Shown here in pieces: positions 46,588-54,933 of a DNA stretch of 64,000 nucleotides (its first letter is position 1; each line of letters starts with the position of its first letter). Below the pieces are notes generated by a model. That model was not told the origin of the DNA. It searched no databases and was given only the letters and a program-made list of their open reading frames with translations. This DNA comes from Fidelibacterota bacterium (GTDB taxonomy: Bacteria; Fidelibacterota; UBA8477; JABMPR01). The translations under genes and the position numbers were made by a program. The DNA is taken from contig JABHBL010000007.1 of assembly GCA_018673925.1 (NCBI GenBank), positions 1 to 64,000 of the forward strand, given 5' to 3'.

Positions 46588-47156
46588 AGGACCAACTGCC
46601 TTTTCTCAAAGGGTTCAGAGATATGAACAGGTCTGATTCGATTCCAGAATGACATGAGATTAATGCGATCTGTAATGCCGGGCATATCCATTTCTTCCAT
46701 AAAGGCAGAAATCCTCAAGTAGTAAAACTTATCATCTTCCATCACGCGCATCCTACAGAATAGAGCATTTTCAATTTTAACCCACTCCTGTTTTGCTGCT
46801 TCCAGGGTATAAACCTGTCGGGTTTGGTCAACTTCACTACGGTAGACAGCATAATCATCTTCCAGGAGCGAATAGCGAAAGTGATGCTGCCAGTTGGCCA
46901 TGGCTACGATGGAGTCATTTGAGGCATTCACCAGATCTATTTCAAAATGAATGATGACTGTATCACCAGATTGAAGTAGCAAATCAAGATCTGGAGTGAA
47001 ACTTTCCATGAGGATTGCAGAACAGAAAAGCCTATCGCCTTTCACTTCCAGATTCACATCCTGAAAGTAGGGATCGGTTCCAACGAAGGCCGTCAGCAAC
47101 AGCTGAGAAACAATGAGTGCACCAGCACCCAGTTTTTCAGATAGAAACTGAAACAT
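46584..47156 (-). CDS. DUF4390-like periplasmic protein linked to the NtrYX-like pair
   Basis: A 190-residue exported protein with a hydrophobic N-terminus (LGAGALIVSQLLLTAFVG) and a beta-rich body (NLEVKGDRLFCSAILMES) ending MSFWNRIRPVHISEPF. Size, position directly upstream of an NtrY-like kinase, and general layout resemble DUF4390 proteins that neighbour ntrYX in other bacteria. The family match is by eye only. Its stop overlaps the kinase start (4 bases), so it may be a signal-sensing accessory. Confidence 0.6.
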   Translation of the reverse strand: MFQFLSEKLGAGALIVSQLLLTAFVGTDPYFQDVNLEVKGDRLFCSAILMESFTPDLDLLLQSGDTVIIHFEIDLVNASNDSIVAMANWQHHFRYSLLEDDYAVYRSEVDQTRQVYTLEAAKQEWVKIENALFCRMRVMEDDKFYYLRISAFMEEMDMPGITDRINLMSFWNRIRPVHISEPFEKRQLVL

Positions 47157-47232
47157 GAAGGTCCTTCTGTAGTTCTAACTTGAGGTGCATCGTGAGTGTC
47201 ATATCTGATGTCGCCTACTTGAGTTTACTGGT

Positions 47233-47577
47233 TTATTCCAGAATCACGTTCTTAATTGTGATATCATCTTCACAGTTATTTCCTGAGGAAGAATTAAAAA
47301 TTACTAGACTTGTCATTGGGTTGATAATGGATTGAGATTGCTGTACGACTCCACCTTTTCTGTGTTCCCTGACAAGTAAAATGCCCATCGATGTCTCGAT
47401 GAAGCGGATGGTAATTGAGTAGCTTGAGCTAGGCGTGAAAAACACCTGTTCACTATAATGATGTGACAGGGGCATCCCGGTTGGGGATATCACTTCTAGA
47501 TCATCAGTAAGCAGGGCTGAAAACAATGGTAAAACTCCGAGGAGCATCACGCTGATAATTCTGAATATCATTTTCAT
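47233..47577 (-). CDS. Small secreted protein of unknown function
   Basis: About 114 residues with a clear signal peptide (IFRIISVMLLGVLPLFSALL). The remainder (DLEVISPTGMPLSHHYSEQ, RFIETSMGILLVREHRKG) is beta-rich and matches nothing I recognise. The ATG at 47577 places the signal peptide at the N-terminus. It lies between the PDZ protein and the DUF4390-like gene on the same strand with ~75-base gaps. Confidence 0.6.
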   Translation of the reverse strand: MKMIFRIISVMLLGVLPLFSALLTDDLEVISPTGMPLSHHYSEQVFFTPSSSYSITIRFIETSMGILLVREHRKGGVVQQSQSIINPMTSLVIFNSSSGNNCEDDITIKNVILE

Positions 47578-47656
47578 ATTTTCGCCTATTATAAAAAACC
47601 ATGATGCCGACATCCTTAAGATATCGGCATCATGAGATTCAATTATTTAGTTCTGT

Positions 47657-48973
47657 TTAGAATCCAAACCAGAGACCAAGTGATAACGTACTTGCTTGTA
47701 GCTCTGTGTCAGGGCTACCAACTAATTCGTAAGAACTCTGTTTCTCATCAAGGCTTTGACCGCCCAGGGTTGTCTTCCATCCATCAGTAAAGGCATAGCC
47801 ATATACATATCCGTATTCAGCTTTCAATCTCATCCAGCTGGTCAATTTCAACATGACGCTTGCACGGGGATGAACGATGGCATAGTTCTTTGAAAAATTA
47901 ACTGATGTACTCTTCGTGGTAAGAAGTTCATCTCCCAAACCTACCCAAGTAAATTCACCATCTCTTTGGGTAACGCTCAAGTCAATACCACCACCACCAA
48001 GTCCAACACCGCCACCAAGGGTCATGAATGAGAAGGGTGCTAATCTTTTTTCGATAGTCAATCCACCAAAACCCATAGCGTATGTAATATCTCTTTCCAC
48101 TGAGCTGGTACCATCAGGAACGGTCACGGTCTTTGATAGTGCGCCACCATTTCCAAATCCACCCAGAAACCAACCATTGCCAACATATCCCTGACCTGAA
48201 CCACCCCACAATACAATCCCTTCATCGCGGAAAGGTGTGGAGCTCAAACCCAGTTCGGTCATAAGCGAAGCAACGTCTACAAACTCATCCTGAACCAGCA
48301 TGGGTGTGAAACCACCACCACCATAACCACGGGAGTTTTTACGTTTTTTGGATTTTTTATCTTTGTCAGTCATTTTCAGCTGACCATCTTTTACTTTCTT
48401 CTCTGGTGCTACAAAGGTTGCAACTGTAGAATCGATGGCTTCATCTCTCCAGAAAACTACGTTGACCTGGTCACCATAGTTCTTGCTGCGGATTAAACGT
48501 ACGAGGTGATCCTCATAGCGTACTTTGGATCCATCAAAAAACATGATGATATCATCTTCAATGATTCCAGCTTTATCAGCGGCTCCATTATTTACAGTAC
48601 CGTTAACCAATACACCATGGGCATGTGGATAACGCATTTTGTAAGCATCTTCAAAATCCATGTCACTTAAATAAACGCCTAATTTGGGGCGTGATTCGTG
48701 ATCGTCATCATTAATGTGGATATTGATGCCTGTCTCCACACCAATTTCGTCGAGGGCTTCTTGAACCTCTTGGGCAACATCTTCAAGTTCCTGTTCCAGG
48801 TCTTGAGAGATGTCGATTTGGATGTTGGTTCCACTCTGCGCAATGGCAGGGCTTGCGATCAGTAGTGAGACTGCAAATGTCATCACTATCGCCAGAGCTC
48901 CACGGCTTCCTAAGGCGAACAATGTTCCGGAGAGGTTACTCCAGGCTGCCAGATGATCTGTTGTTTTAGTCAT
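47657..48973 (-). CDS. Exported PDZ-domain protein with glycine-rich C-terminal part
   Basis: About 438 residues. An internal hydrophobic segment ending ASPAIAQ is the export signal. A PDZ domain follows (PKLGVYLSDMDFEDA, VNNGAADKAGIIEDD), then a Lys-rich linker (KKSKKRKNSRGYGGGG) and a Gly-rich strand-forming region. It lacks any protease triad, so the PDZ probably binds peptides. The start at 48973 (MTKTTDHLAAW) is favoured by AAAGGA eight bases upstream over ATGs further out. The Gly-rich tail resembles a surface or outer-membrane barrel. Confidence 0.7.
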   Translation of the reverse strand: MTKTTDHLAAWSNLSGTLFALGSRGALAIVMTFAVSLLIASPAIAQSGTNIQIDISQDLEQELEDVAQEVQEALDEIGVETGINIHINDDDHESRPKLGVYLSDMDFEDAYKMRYPHAHGVLVNGTVNNGAADKAGIIEDDIIMFFDGSKVRYEDHLVRLIRSKNYGDQVNVVFWRDEAIDSTVATFVAPEKKVKDGQLKMTDKDKKSKKRKNSRGYGGGGFTPMLVQDEFVDVASLMTELGLSSTPFRDEGIVLWGGSGQGYVGNGWFLGGFGNGGALSKTVTVPDGTSSVERDITYAMGFGGLTIEKRLAPFSFMTLGGGVGLGGGGIDLSVTQRDGEFTWVGLGDELLTTKSTSVNFSKNYAIVHPRASVMLKLTSWMRLKAEYGYVYGYAFTDGWKTTLGGQSLDEKQSSYELVGSPDTELQASTLSLGLWFGF

Positions 48974-49154
48974 TTTCGGGGTCCTTTCTAATCTATCGTT
49001 TGTCATTTTCATTGATTCTTCCATTTTCAATTGCCCCCTTTAAGGACAATTGCCATGCCACAATGAAACGACCATACGATAAGTCACAGTAATATTAGTC
49101 TCTTATACATTGGGATTGAGCACATTTTGTCAGGTATCATGGGATCAATTTAGC

Positions 49155-49186
49155 ATCATTCTGATATAGCGCCATATCAGAATGAT
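49155..49186. promoter_or_regulatory. Perfect 13-bp inverted repeat upstream of the PDZ gene
   Basis: ATCATTCTGATAT at 49155-49167 and its exact complement at 49174-49186 flank AGCGCC. It lies about 180 bases upstream of the PDZ gene start, in an otherwise empty 315-base intergenic region (48974-49288). There is no T-run on the minus strand, so an operator for a dimeric regulator is more likely than a terminator. It could also be the transcript end of the purine nucleoside phosphorylase gene. Confidence 0.6.
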
Positions 49187-49288
49187 ATGTGCCTGTTTTT
49201 AATTGGAAAATCTTTTGTGCTATGGCGTGTGGTGAAAGCTCGGAAACGCTTGCGCATTGGGCAATTCGTGAGGAATTACCTCATGAAC

Positions 49289-50083
49289 TTATATGCTAAA
49301 TTCTATGACCAATTCGCTAAGTAATTTAGCGAAATCCTCACGGACGCGAATGCCAGTTTCCATGACCTCTTCATGATTTAGAGGTTGATCCAGAATTCCT
49401 GCAGCATAATTGGTGAGACAACTGATACCCAGAACCTGCATATCCAGTTTGAAGGCGGCCATACTTTCGTGGATGGTGGACATCCCTACGGCATCTGCTT
49501 CTTTCACCCTAAGAAAGCGAATTTCAGCAGGTGTCTCATATGACGGCCCATTCAAGCCGGCATACGAGCCTGTTTTCAAGGGGACAGAAGCTCGCTGGGC
49601 AACCTGTTTGACTGTATCCATCAGCTCAGGATTGAAAATATTGGCTGGTTCCGTATCCGATGGGTAAACAGAATGCCCAGTCTGGTTCATAAGTTTTGTG
49701 ATGAGCATGAGATCACCTGGCGCATATTCTTCCCTGATGCTCCCAGCGGCATTGGTAAGAATGATGGATTTGGTTCCCAGGGCTTTAAGGATCTGAATCG
49801 GGTAAACGACCTGCTCCAGAGTATAGCCTTCGTAAAAATGGACTCGCCCTGAATTCACCAACACTGGAACTTCCCCCAAAAAACCGTATACCAATTCACC
49901 AGAATGACCTTCAACTGTGGAAATGGGAAAACCAGGAATATCGGCAAATGGAATGCGTGTGGTATTAGAAAGGGCATCTGCAAAGTTTCCCAGACCAGAT
50001 CCCAATACCAGTGCAATCTCGGCTTTAAAAACACCCTGCTCTCGAATGGATGCTACGGCACTCTGCAATTGATTATTGTTCAT
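49289..50083 (-). CDS. punA: Purine nucleoside phosphorylase (trimeric, class II)
   Basis: A 264-residue PNP of the trimeric inosine/guanosine type. Phosphate-binding ALVLGSGLGNFAD and VEGHSGELVYG are present, with ILTNAAGSIREEYAPGDL and NGPSYETPAEIRFLR as the base-binding segments. It splits purine nucleosides with phosphate for salvage. It is followed on the same strand only by the palindrome region. It lies 6 bases after rlmN. Confidence 0.94.
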   Translation of the reverse strand: MNNNQLQSAVASIREQGVFKAEIALVLGSGLGNFADALSNTTRIPFADIPGFPISTVEGHSGELVYGFLGEVPVLVNSGRVHFYEGYTLEQVVYPIQILKALGTKSIILTNAAGSIREEYAPGDLMLITKLMNQTGHSVYPSDTEPANIFNPELMDTVKQVAQRASVPLKTGSYAGLNGPSYETPAEIRFLRVKEADAVGMSTIHESMAAFKLDMQVLGISCLTNYAAGILDQPLNHEEVMETGIRVREDFAKLLSELVIEFSI

Positions 50084-50089
50084 GATTTC

Positions 50090-51133
50090 CTATCCATTTT
50101 CCGTGACGGCAGCCGTACTCAGTTGACCACAGGCGGCATCAATATCATCACCCTGGCTCCAGCGAACAGTGACACCAAAGCGGGCTCCCTCAAGGACTTC
50201 CAGAAAGCTGTTAATTCGTTTTTTCGAGGGTCGTAAATACCCCTCTGCTACTTCGTTGTAAGGTATGACATTCACCTTACAGAAAACCTGATTGGCAATT
50301 TTCAGAAGACGCCTGGCATCTCCCATCCCATCATTGACCCCCTGCATGAGCACGTATTCAAAGGTCAGCATATTTTTGGAAAGCTCAGTATAGTACTTGC
50401 AAGCTTTTACCAACTCGGCAATATCCCACTTTTTATTAACAGGCATAATTTGTGTCCGGCTTTCATCATCAGATGCATTTAAGCTCACAGCCAGTTTATA
50501 ACGATGTCCTTCATCGGCAAAGCGACGAATTTGGGGCACCAACCCACTGGTGGAAATGGTGATTTTCCGAGCACCATGTGCAAAACCGGATTCAGAATTA
50601 AGAATGTCAGCAGCTCTGATGACCTGGTCATAATTATGAAAAGGTTCACCCATACCCATAAAGACAATATTGGTAATAGGGGTTTCACTAAAGCGTCTGA
50701 CATGGAGGAGTTGATCAGCAATTTCTCCAGAAGTAAGGTTGCGCTTCAAACCCATTTTGCCGGTGGCACAAAAGTCACAATCCAGAGCACAACCCACCTG
50801 TGAGGAAAGACATACTGTGGCACGTCTAGCTTCAGGAATGAGGACGGTCTCAACAAACTTGCCATCTCCAAGACGTACTAAAAATTTTGAAGTGCCTTGA
50901 GACTCAGAGGTCTGAACCTGATGGATGGTAGTTAGCTCGAGTTGACTGATTGCTTCCAGTTCCTGGATAAAATCCTTGGATAGATTGGTCATTTCAGAAA
51001 AACTCTCAACCCCTTTTTCCCAGATCCACTGGTAGAGTTGACGTCCACGAAAGGCCTTGTGGCCTAAGGATTGGACCCATTCCTCAATCTCAGTTTGACT
51101 AAAATTCTTGAGAATTATTTTTTCACTATCCAT
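50090..51133 (-). CDS. rlmN: 23S rRNA (adenine-2503-C2)-methyltransferase
   Basis: A ~347-residue radical-SAM methyltransferase. The [4Fe-4S] motif CALDCDFCATGKMG is intact, with GMGEPFHNYDQV and the resolving cysteine in the C-terminal DDIDAACGQL. It methylates A2503 of 23S rRNA and A37 of some tRNAs. The ATG at 51133 (MDSEKIILKNF) fits the family; an in-frame ATG 36 bases upstream gives an unconserved extension. Confidence 0.95.
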   Translation of the reverse strand: MDSEKIILKNFSQTEIEEWVQSLGHKAFRGRQLYQWIWEKGVESFSEMTNLSKDFIQELEAISQLELTTIHQVQTSESQGTSKFLVRLGDGKFVETVLIPEARRATVCLSSQVGCALDCDFCATGKMGLKRNLTSGEIADQLLHVRRFSETPITNIVFMGMGEPFHNYDQVIRAADILNSESGFAHGARKITISTSGLVPQIRRFADEGHRYKLAVSLNASDDESRTQIMPVNKKWDIAELVKACKYYTELSKNMLTFEYVLMQGVNDGMGDARRLLKIANQVFCKVNVIPYNEVAEGYLRPSKKRINSFLEVLEGARFGVTVRWSQGDDIDAACGQLSTAAVTENG

Positions 51134-51226
51134 CCAGGAAAATACACGGCACGATGAAGAGTGAAACATCTTCTTTTTTTTCGGAGATTAAGTCTATTTT
51201 AAAGCCAGACTCTCAAACTGACAGAT

Positions 51227-51694
51227 TTGGAGAAACACCAATTGTTTACTAATGCTCGATATTTTATAAAAACGGCCTTTGGATTTTTTGTACTGGGACT
51301 TTTTTCTGGTCTTTATATGTACGGTGCCCGGGCTTTTGGTTGGTCCATGCCTTTTACAATGATTCAAGCTCATACCCATGTTTTGCTCATGGGTGGGGTT
51401 TTCATGATGATACTGGGTGTGGCGGTTTGGTTTTTTCCCAGAGCCAAAAAGGACGATAAAAACTATAATCCCACTGTTATCCGTATCAGTTACTATGTCT
51501 TCACCTTGGCCACCCTCCTGCGTTTTATTGTTGAAATTCTGCAAGGGTTTTATCCGCAGAGTATGGCGACTGAGGCTGGTTTTTGGTTTTCTGTATTACA
51601 GGTTGTGGCCAGTATTGTGCTGGTTCATAGTCTCTGGGGACGTATCAGACCGGTGGGAAGCCAGATTCGAGAAGGGCGGGGAGAAAAGTTTTAG
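51227..51694 (+). CDS. Small haem-copper-oxidase subunit I-like membrane protein
   Basis: A 155-residue protein with four membrane helices. MIQAHTHVLLMGGVFMMILG followed by WFFPRA resembles the haem-ligating helix of cbb3/NorB-type subunit I, cut down to four helices. Proteins like this are found alone in several phyla. It lacks the copper and second haem ligands, so it is not an oxidase. The role may be haem-based sensing or electron transfer, which is inference. The next gene starts 2 bases after it. Confidence 0.65.
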   Translation: MEKHQLFTNARYFIKTAFGFFVLGLFSGLYMYGARAFGWSMPFTMIQAHTHVLLMGGVFMMILGVAVWFFPRAKKDDKNYNPTVIRISYYVFTLATLLRFIVEILQGFYPQSMATEAGFWFSVLQVVASIVLVHSLWGRIRPVGSQIREGRGEKF

Positions 51695-51696
51695 TC

Positions 51697-52518
51697 ATGC
51701 AGAAATTGGTCTTAATGTGTCTATTTATCCTGGTGGCTTGCACGACAACTCCATCACCCCAGGATGGCATAGAGGATCATAAGAAATTAATTGAGATCAG
51801 TGATTTATACGCCGCCGGTCATGAACAACTTGAATCCGTGTTAATGACCCAACCGGCCCTGGGCAAGATGTTGGATAGCAATCTGGCAGCAACCTTGTTA
51901 ATAACGCTCATCATCGAATATGAAGATGGTGAAAAGGAACGGGTTCAGCAAAGTGGTAGCTTCATTTTGAATGGTGAATACATACTCACCGCAGGGCATG
52001 GATTTTTTGTGGACTCTGGGAAGCTTATAGACCTGGAAGCTCAAACCATATCTCGTCAGAAGCTTGATCTTAATGTGGTAATGCTTAGAAAATCCAAGGA
52101 TTATTATTCGATACAGGACTGGGCAATTCTTCAACCCGTAAACCCACGCAGGACTAAAAGTCTGGAGATTAGATCTGCAAAGTACACGGGTAAAGATGCC
52201 TATATACTTGGTTTTCCTGGCGGCATGGCTTTGAATGACAGCAATTGGGTAGTCCATGCGCTAGAAGTCGATGAGGGCTCAGTTTACCCCCTGGCGGTGA
52301 TCTGTGAACGTTCGCTCACCCGACCTGGGATTCTCACTCCAAAGGTTGGTGCCATTCCAGTCCAGGGCATGAGTGGAGCACCTGTTCTCAGTGAGAGTGG
52401 TCAGCTTATTGGTTTGTTTAGTTCAATTAGCAGAACCAGAAATGTTGCGGGCTGGCAATACATTTTTCACATGTCTGATTTACCATTTGAGACACTAGAT
52501 AGTCTACTTAGAAAATAG
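51697..52518 (+). CDS. Trypsin-like serine protease lipoprotein
   Basis: A 273-residue lipoprotein with a short signal peptide ending FILVAC (Cys15 lipidated). The trypsin/HtrA-like fold has a visible triad: H101 (LTAGHGFF), D141 (DWAILQP) and S226 (GMSGAPVL). There is no PDZ domain. It would act at the periplasmic or outer face of the envelope. It is the last chromosomal gene before tRNA-Phe and shares an operon with the small membrane protein upstream. Confidence 0.82.
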   Translation: MQKLVLMCLFILVACTTTPSPQDGIEDHKKLIEISDLYAAGHEQLESVLMTQPALGKMLDSNLAATLLITLIIEYEDGEKERVQQSGSFILNGEYILTAGHGFFVDSGKLIDLEAQTISRQKLDLNVVMLRKSKDYYSIQDWAILQPVNPRRTKSLEIRSAKYTGKDAYILGFPGGMALNDSNWVVHALEVDEGSVYPLAVICERSLTRPGILTPKVGAIPVQGMSGAPVLSESGQLIGLFSSISRTRNVAGWQYIFHMSDLPFETLDSLLRK

Positions 52519-52577
52519 CTATTGTGGGGAGGGGGCTCATATCTTATTATTGCGCGCTCGTTTATCGAGACGACTGG

Positions 52578-52653
52578 GGCCAGGTAGCTCAGTCGGTAGA
52601 GCAGGGGACTGAAAATCCCCGTGTCGGCGGTTCAATTCCGTCCCTGGCCACCA
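52578..52653 (+). tRNA. tRNA-Phe (anticodon GAA), CCA encoded
   Basis: Acceptor GGCCAGG pairs with CCTGGCC, the D-loop holds AGTCGGTAG, the anticodon stem GGGGA/TCCCC encloses CTGAAAA (anticodon GAA), and the T-arm reads GGCGG-TTCAATT-CCGTC. Discriminator A and CCA are encoded. Its 3' end is directly followed by the island with an integrase reading towards it, so it is the probable integration site. Confidence 0.97.
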
Positions 52654-52657
52654 CAGT

Positions 52658-52695
52658 AAAGCCCATGTAAAACAATAACTTACAAGGGCTTTTCT
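52658..52695 (+). terminator. Terminator downstream of tRNA-Phe
   Basis: AAAGCCC at 52658-52664 pairs with GGGCTTT at 52686-52692 (inner ATGTAA/TTACAA extends it with one mismatch), followed by TTCTTTT. It ends the tRNA transcript and, if the tRNA 3' end is the crossover site, belongs to the island side. Confidence 0.8.
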
Positions 52696-52717
52696 TTTAT
52701 CCATGAATGTGCCGTAT

Positions 52718-52778
52718 TGTGCACTATTATCCCACCCAATAGTACCATTTTGTATGGATACTGCACATATAGTGCACA
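52718..52778. repeat. Inverted pair of TGTGCACTAT near the integrase end
   Basis: TGTGCACTAT at 52718-52727 and its complement at 52769-52778 flank 41 bases between tRNA-Phe and the integrase stop. GTGCACTAT recurs at 61731-61739 just outside the DNA polymerase gene. Such repeats next to an attachment site fit integrase arm sites or element-specific regulatory sites. Confidence 0.5.
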
Positions 52779-52797
52779 CGCTTTCGAGAGAATAAAG

Positions 52798-53880
52798 TCA
52801 TGCTACCCTGTTCCAGGTAGATAACGCAGGCTCGCTAATTTGATCGATTCCGGGTGTGGTTCTCTCAAGTATCATACTCATATCCGCATAATCTGCCTGC
52901 AACAGATCCACATAATGTTGCTCTGTCACCTTCACTGACGAATGTCCTAGAAACTTGGACACACGGTAAATGTCCACGCCGCCCTGGATAAGAAGGGCAC
53001 CCGCAGTTTTACGAAGTGTATGTAGGTTGGCATCCGGCATCTTCGCAGTGTGAAACAGCTTCCGAGAGAGTGCCTGTGAAACCGCTGAATACGTATACGG
53101 AAACGGTGCTCGCTCTCCCCTGCGACGTTGAAGGATTTCCCGAAGCGTATCGTTCAAGGGAATCTGACGGCGCTTCCGACCCTTACCCATGATCTCAATA
53201 TGGTCGTCGTGTACCGATTCCCATGTAAATCCACCAACTTCCAAGATCTCAGTAGCCCGAGCCCCGGTTTGCAGGTAAAAAGTTACCAGGTCCCAAGCGC
53301 GTTGATTCTTCTTCTCAGCGATCGTTTCATACAGTTTCTTGATCTCCGCCTCTGAGAGAAAGCGAACAGGTTTATCGTCGGTTTTAAGCATTTTGACCCC
53401 AACAAATGGCGATTTAGTCAGGTAATCCTGCCTGGTAGCCCACGAGAACAGAGCTTTCAGGTGACGCAACTCTGTATTCAATGAGATTGCCTGCACCTTC
53501 TTCTTGTTCAGACGCCAGTCTTTGTAATCTTCGATGACTGTTGACGTGATAGACTGTACGGAAGTTCTCGCACCTATTCGATCGAGGAATGGTTTGAACA
53601 CCTTGTCGTAACGGGTGATAGTTTGGGGGCTCCTCCCATCCATTTTGGCTGACTTAAGGAACCGAGTTGTACAAACCTTCAATGCCATTGATTCGTCTGG
53701 TCGAGGTTTGATACCGTTCTGTATTTCCAGCGCCTCGTGCTCTAATCTTTCTGCTGTTAATCGGGCAGTTGTCTTAGATGTGTACAAGACCTTTGATCTT
53801 CGCTTACCCTGAAAATCGAACCACTGGATTCGATATCCAGCACGTCCTGTAGGGGATGCGTATTTCTGTATACTTGCCAT
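52798..53880 (-). CDS. int: Tyrosine integrase of the island
   Basis: A ~360-residue phage-type integrase with an N-terminal arm/core-binding region (IQKYASPTGRAGYRIQWFD, then SAKMDGRSPQTITRYDKV) and a complete catalytic set: R208 (TGARATEI), H287-x-x-R290 (LHTLRKTAG), H313 (FLGHSS) and Y323 (EQHYVDL). It recombines the element with tRNA-Phe. The ATG at 53880 is 2 bases from the stop of the excisionase-like gene and has GGAG 10 bases upstream. It is clearly distinct from the housekeeping Xer at 2462. Confidence 0.93.
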   Translation of the reverse strand: MASIQKYASPTGRAGYRIQWFDFQGKRRSKVLYTSKTTARLTAERLEHEALEIQNGIKPRPDESMALKVCTTRFLKSAKMDGRSPQTITRYDKVFKPFLDRIGARTSVQSITSTVIEDYKDWRLNKKKVQAISLNTELRHLKALFSWATRQDYLTKSPFVGVKMLKTDDKPVRFLSEAEIKKLYETIAEKKNQRAWDLVTFYLQTGARATEILEVGGFTWESVHDDHIEIMGKGRKRRQIPLNDTLREILQRRRGERAPFPYTYSAVSQALSRKLFHTAKMPDANLHTLRKTAGALLIQGGVDIYRVSKFLGHSSVKVTEQHYVDLLQADYADMSMILERTTPGIDQISEPALSTWNRVA

Positions 53881-53881
53881 T

Positions 53882-54142
53882 TTATTCATTCTCCAGGTTG
53901 TTGATAGTTGTAGTGTTGATTGCTGAAACCGGTTTAATAACCGCATTTAGCGATGATTGGGGTATGCGGACTGATCTACCGATCTTCACGTAATCAATAT
54001 CACGTGATTGTATTCTTGATCGCCAGAATTCCACTGACATGGATGTCTGGGCTGCTACCTGTTCTAGTGTCAGATACTTTTCAGTTGGTGATCCACAATT
54101 CGGGCAGAACTTGTGATCATTATTGGGGGCTATCGTTCCCAC
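53882..54142 (-). CDS. Excisionase-like winged-helix protein with a CPNCG knuckle
   Basis: An 86-residue protein. FCPNCGSP is a single zinc-knuckle (half a zinc ribbon), followed by a MerR/AlpA-like winged helix (YLTLEQVAAQTSMSVEFW, VKIGRSVRIPQSSL). Position directly upstream of int, in the same operon, makes it the best candidate for the directionality factor (Xis). With only two Cys it may share zinc with a partner or dimerise. Confidence 0.75.
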   Translation of the reverse strand: MGTIAPNNDHKFCPNCGSPTEKYLTLEQVAAQTSMSVEFWRSRIQSRDIDYVKIGRSVRIPQSSLNAVIKPVSAINTTTINNLENE

Positions 54143-54226
54143 AAAACCCTCCTTAGGGTTTAGGGGTTACGCTCAAGGGCGATTTGAAATGGAATAAATC
54201 CATTACTGTACGTAGTAGGGTCTGGA

Positions 54227-54568
54227 TCAGAAATGTTTCCTGAACCAAGCTTTGATACGCATTCTTAAGGTCGGTGATTCCAGATACCGTTCATACTCTT
54301 CCAACCATTCACGATGTATTAGGAATCGTGCTCTGGAAGCCTTGGATGAACGCTTCGATCTGATATGCCCTTTATAGATTGCCGACCTCATCTGGTATGG
54401 ACTGATATCGAGAATAGCAGCAGCTTCAGGTACCGTGATGAATTCCTTATCAACACTGGGTAAACTACTTTTTCTATCCCCATCCCTCAGTGCAAACCAC
54501 TTTTCATGGTCAACGCTGGCCTCTCCATCAGACTCAGGTATTTTGATTTGCCAATATCGCTTAGTCAC
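54227..54568 (-). CDS. MerR/excisionase-type helix-turn-helix protein
   Basis: About 113 residues. The HTH is FITVPEAAAILDISPYQMRS followed by a basic wing (HIRSKRSSKASRARFLIHREW). A GTG start at 54568 has GAGG six bases upstream and overlaps the stop of the preceding HTH gene, so the pair is coupled. It is the second of three small DNA-binding proteins in a row. The N-terminal ~50 residues match nothing I know. A regulatory or excision role is inferred from position. Confidence 0.65.
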   Translation of the reverse strand: MTKRYWQIKIPESDGEASVDHEKWFALRDGDRKSSLPSVDKEFITVPEAAAILDISPYQMRSAIYKGHIRSKRSSKASRARFLIHREWLEEYERYLESPTLRMRIKAWFRKHF

Positions 54569-54761
54569 TGCTGACCTCACGCATGAGCATTTCATCTAGC
54601 CAAGTCCTATGAAAGATGAGTTTCCCTCCATTTTCACTAGATCTTGTTGTCTTCAAGCGGCCTTTGGCTATAGCCTGTCTAAGTAGGCTCTCTGAGAGGC
54701 GTGTATACGTTTTCGCCTCCGTCAATGTGAACCACGTCTGATTGTTTTCTGTCTGTGTCAT
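54561..54761 (-). CDS. Small helix-turn-helix (excisionase-family) protein
   Basis: About 66 residues, nearly all one winged-helix domain: WFTLTEAKTYTRLSESLLR then AIAKGRLKTTRSSENGGKL and FHRTWLDEML. The ATG at 54761 has AAAGGA seven bases upstream; an ATG at 54818 with a close GAGGGAGGG site would add 19 residues. It resembles the neighbouring 113-residue protein in fold. It lies at the head of the int operon, downstream of a long non-coding spacer. Confidence 0.65.
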   Translation of the reverse strand: MTQTENNQTWFTLTEAKTYTRLSESLLRQAIAKGRLKTTRSSENGGKLIFHRTWLDEMLMREVSSD

Positions 54762-54921
54762 TTGAATTCCTTTCATAACACCGTTCCCTCTTTCGGGATT
54801 TGCAGAGGGAAAGTTCATCCCTCCCTCTACTATGGTTATGTCAGCTCTACTTGGAGCTCTTAGGAATTCTCCTTGTTGTGTGTGTAAACACGAGTTCTGA
54901 TGCTTAGCATGCAGTGTTGTT

Positions 54922-54933
54922 GGGGATATCCCC
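54922..54933. promoter_or_regulatory. 12-bp perfect palindrome GGGGATATCCCC
   Basis: A self-complementary site about 160 bases upstream of the first HTH gene in the int operon. It could be the operator for one of the small winged-helix proteins. Chance occurrence cannot be excluded. Confidence 0.4.

Noticed and set aside
1-52577. Insertion sequences or transposases in the chromosomal part
   Set aside because: No DDE, HUH or serine transposase-like protein or terminal inverted repeats were seen.
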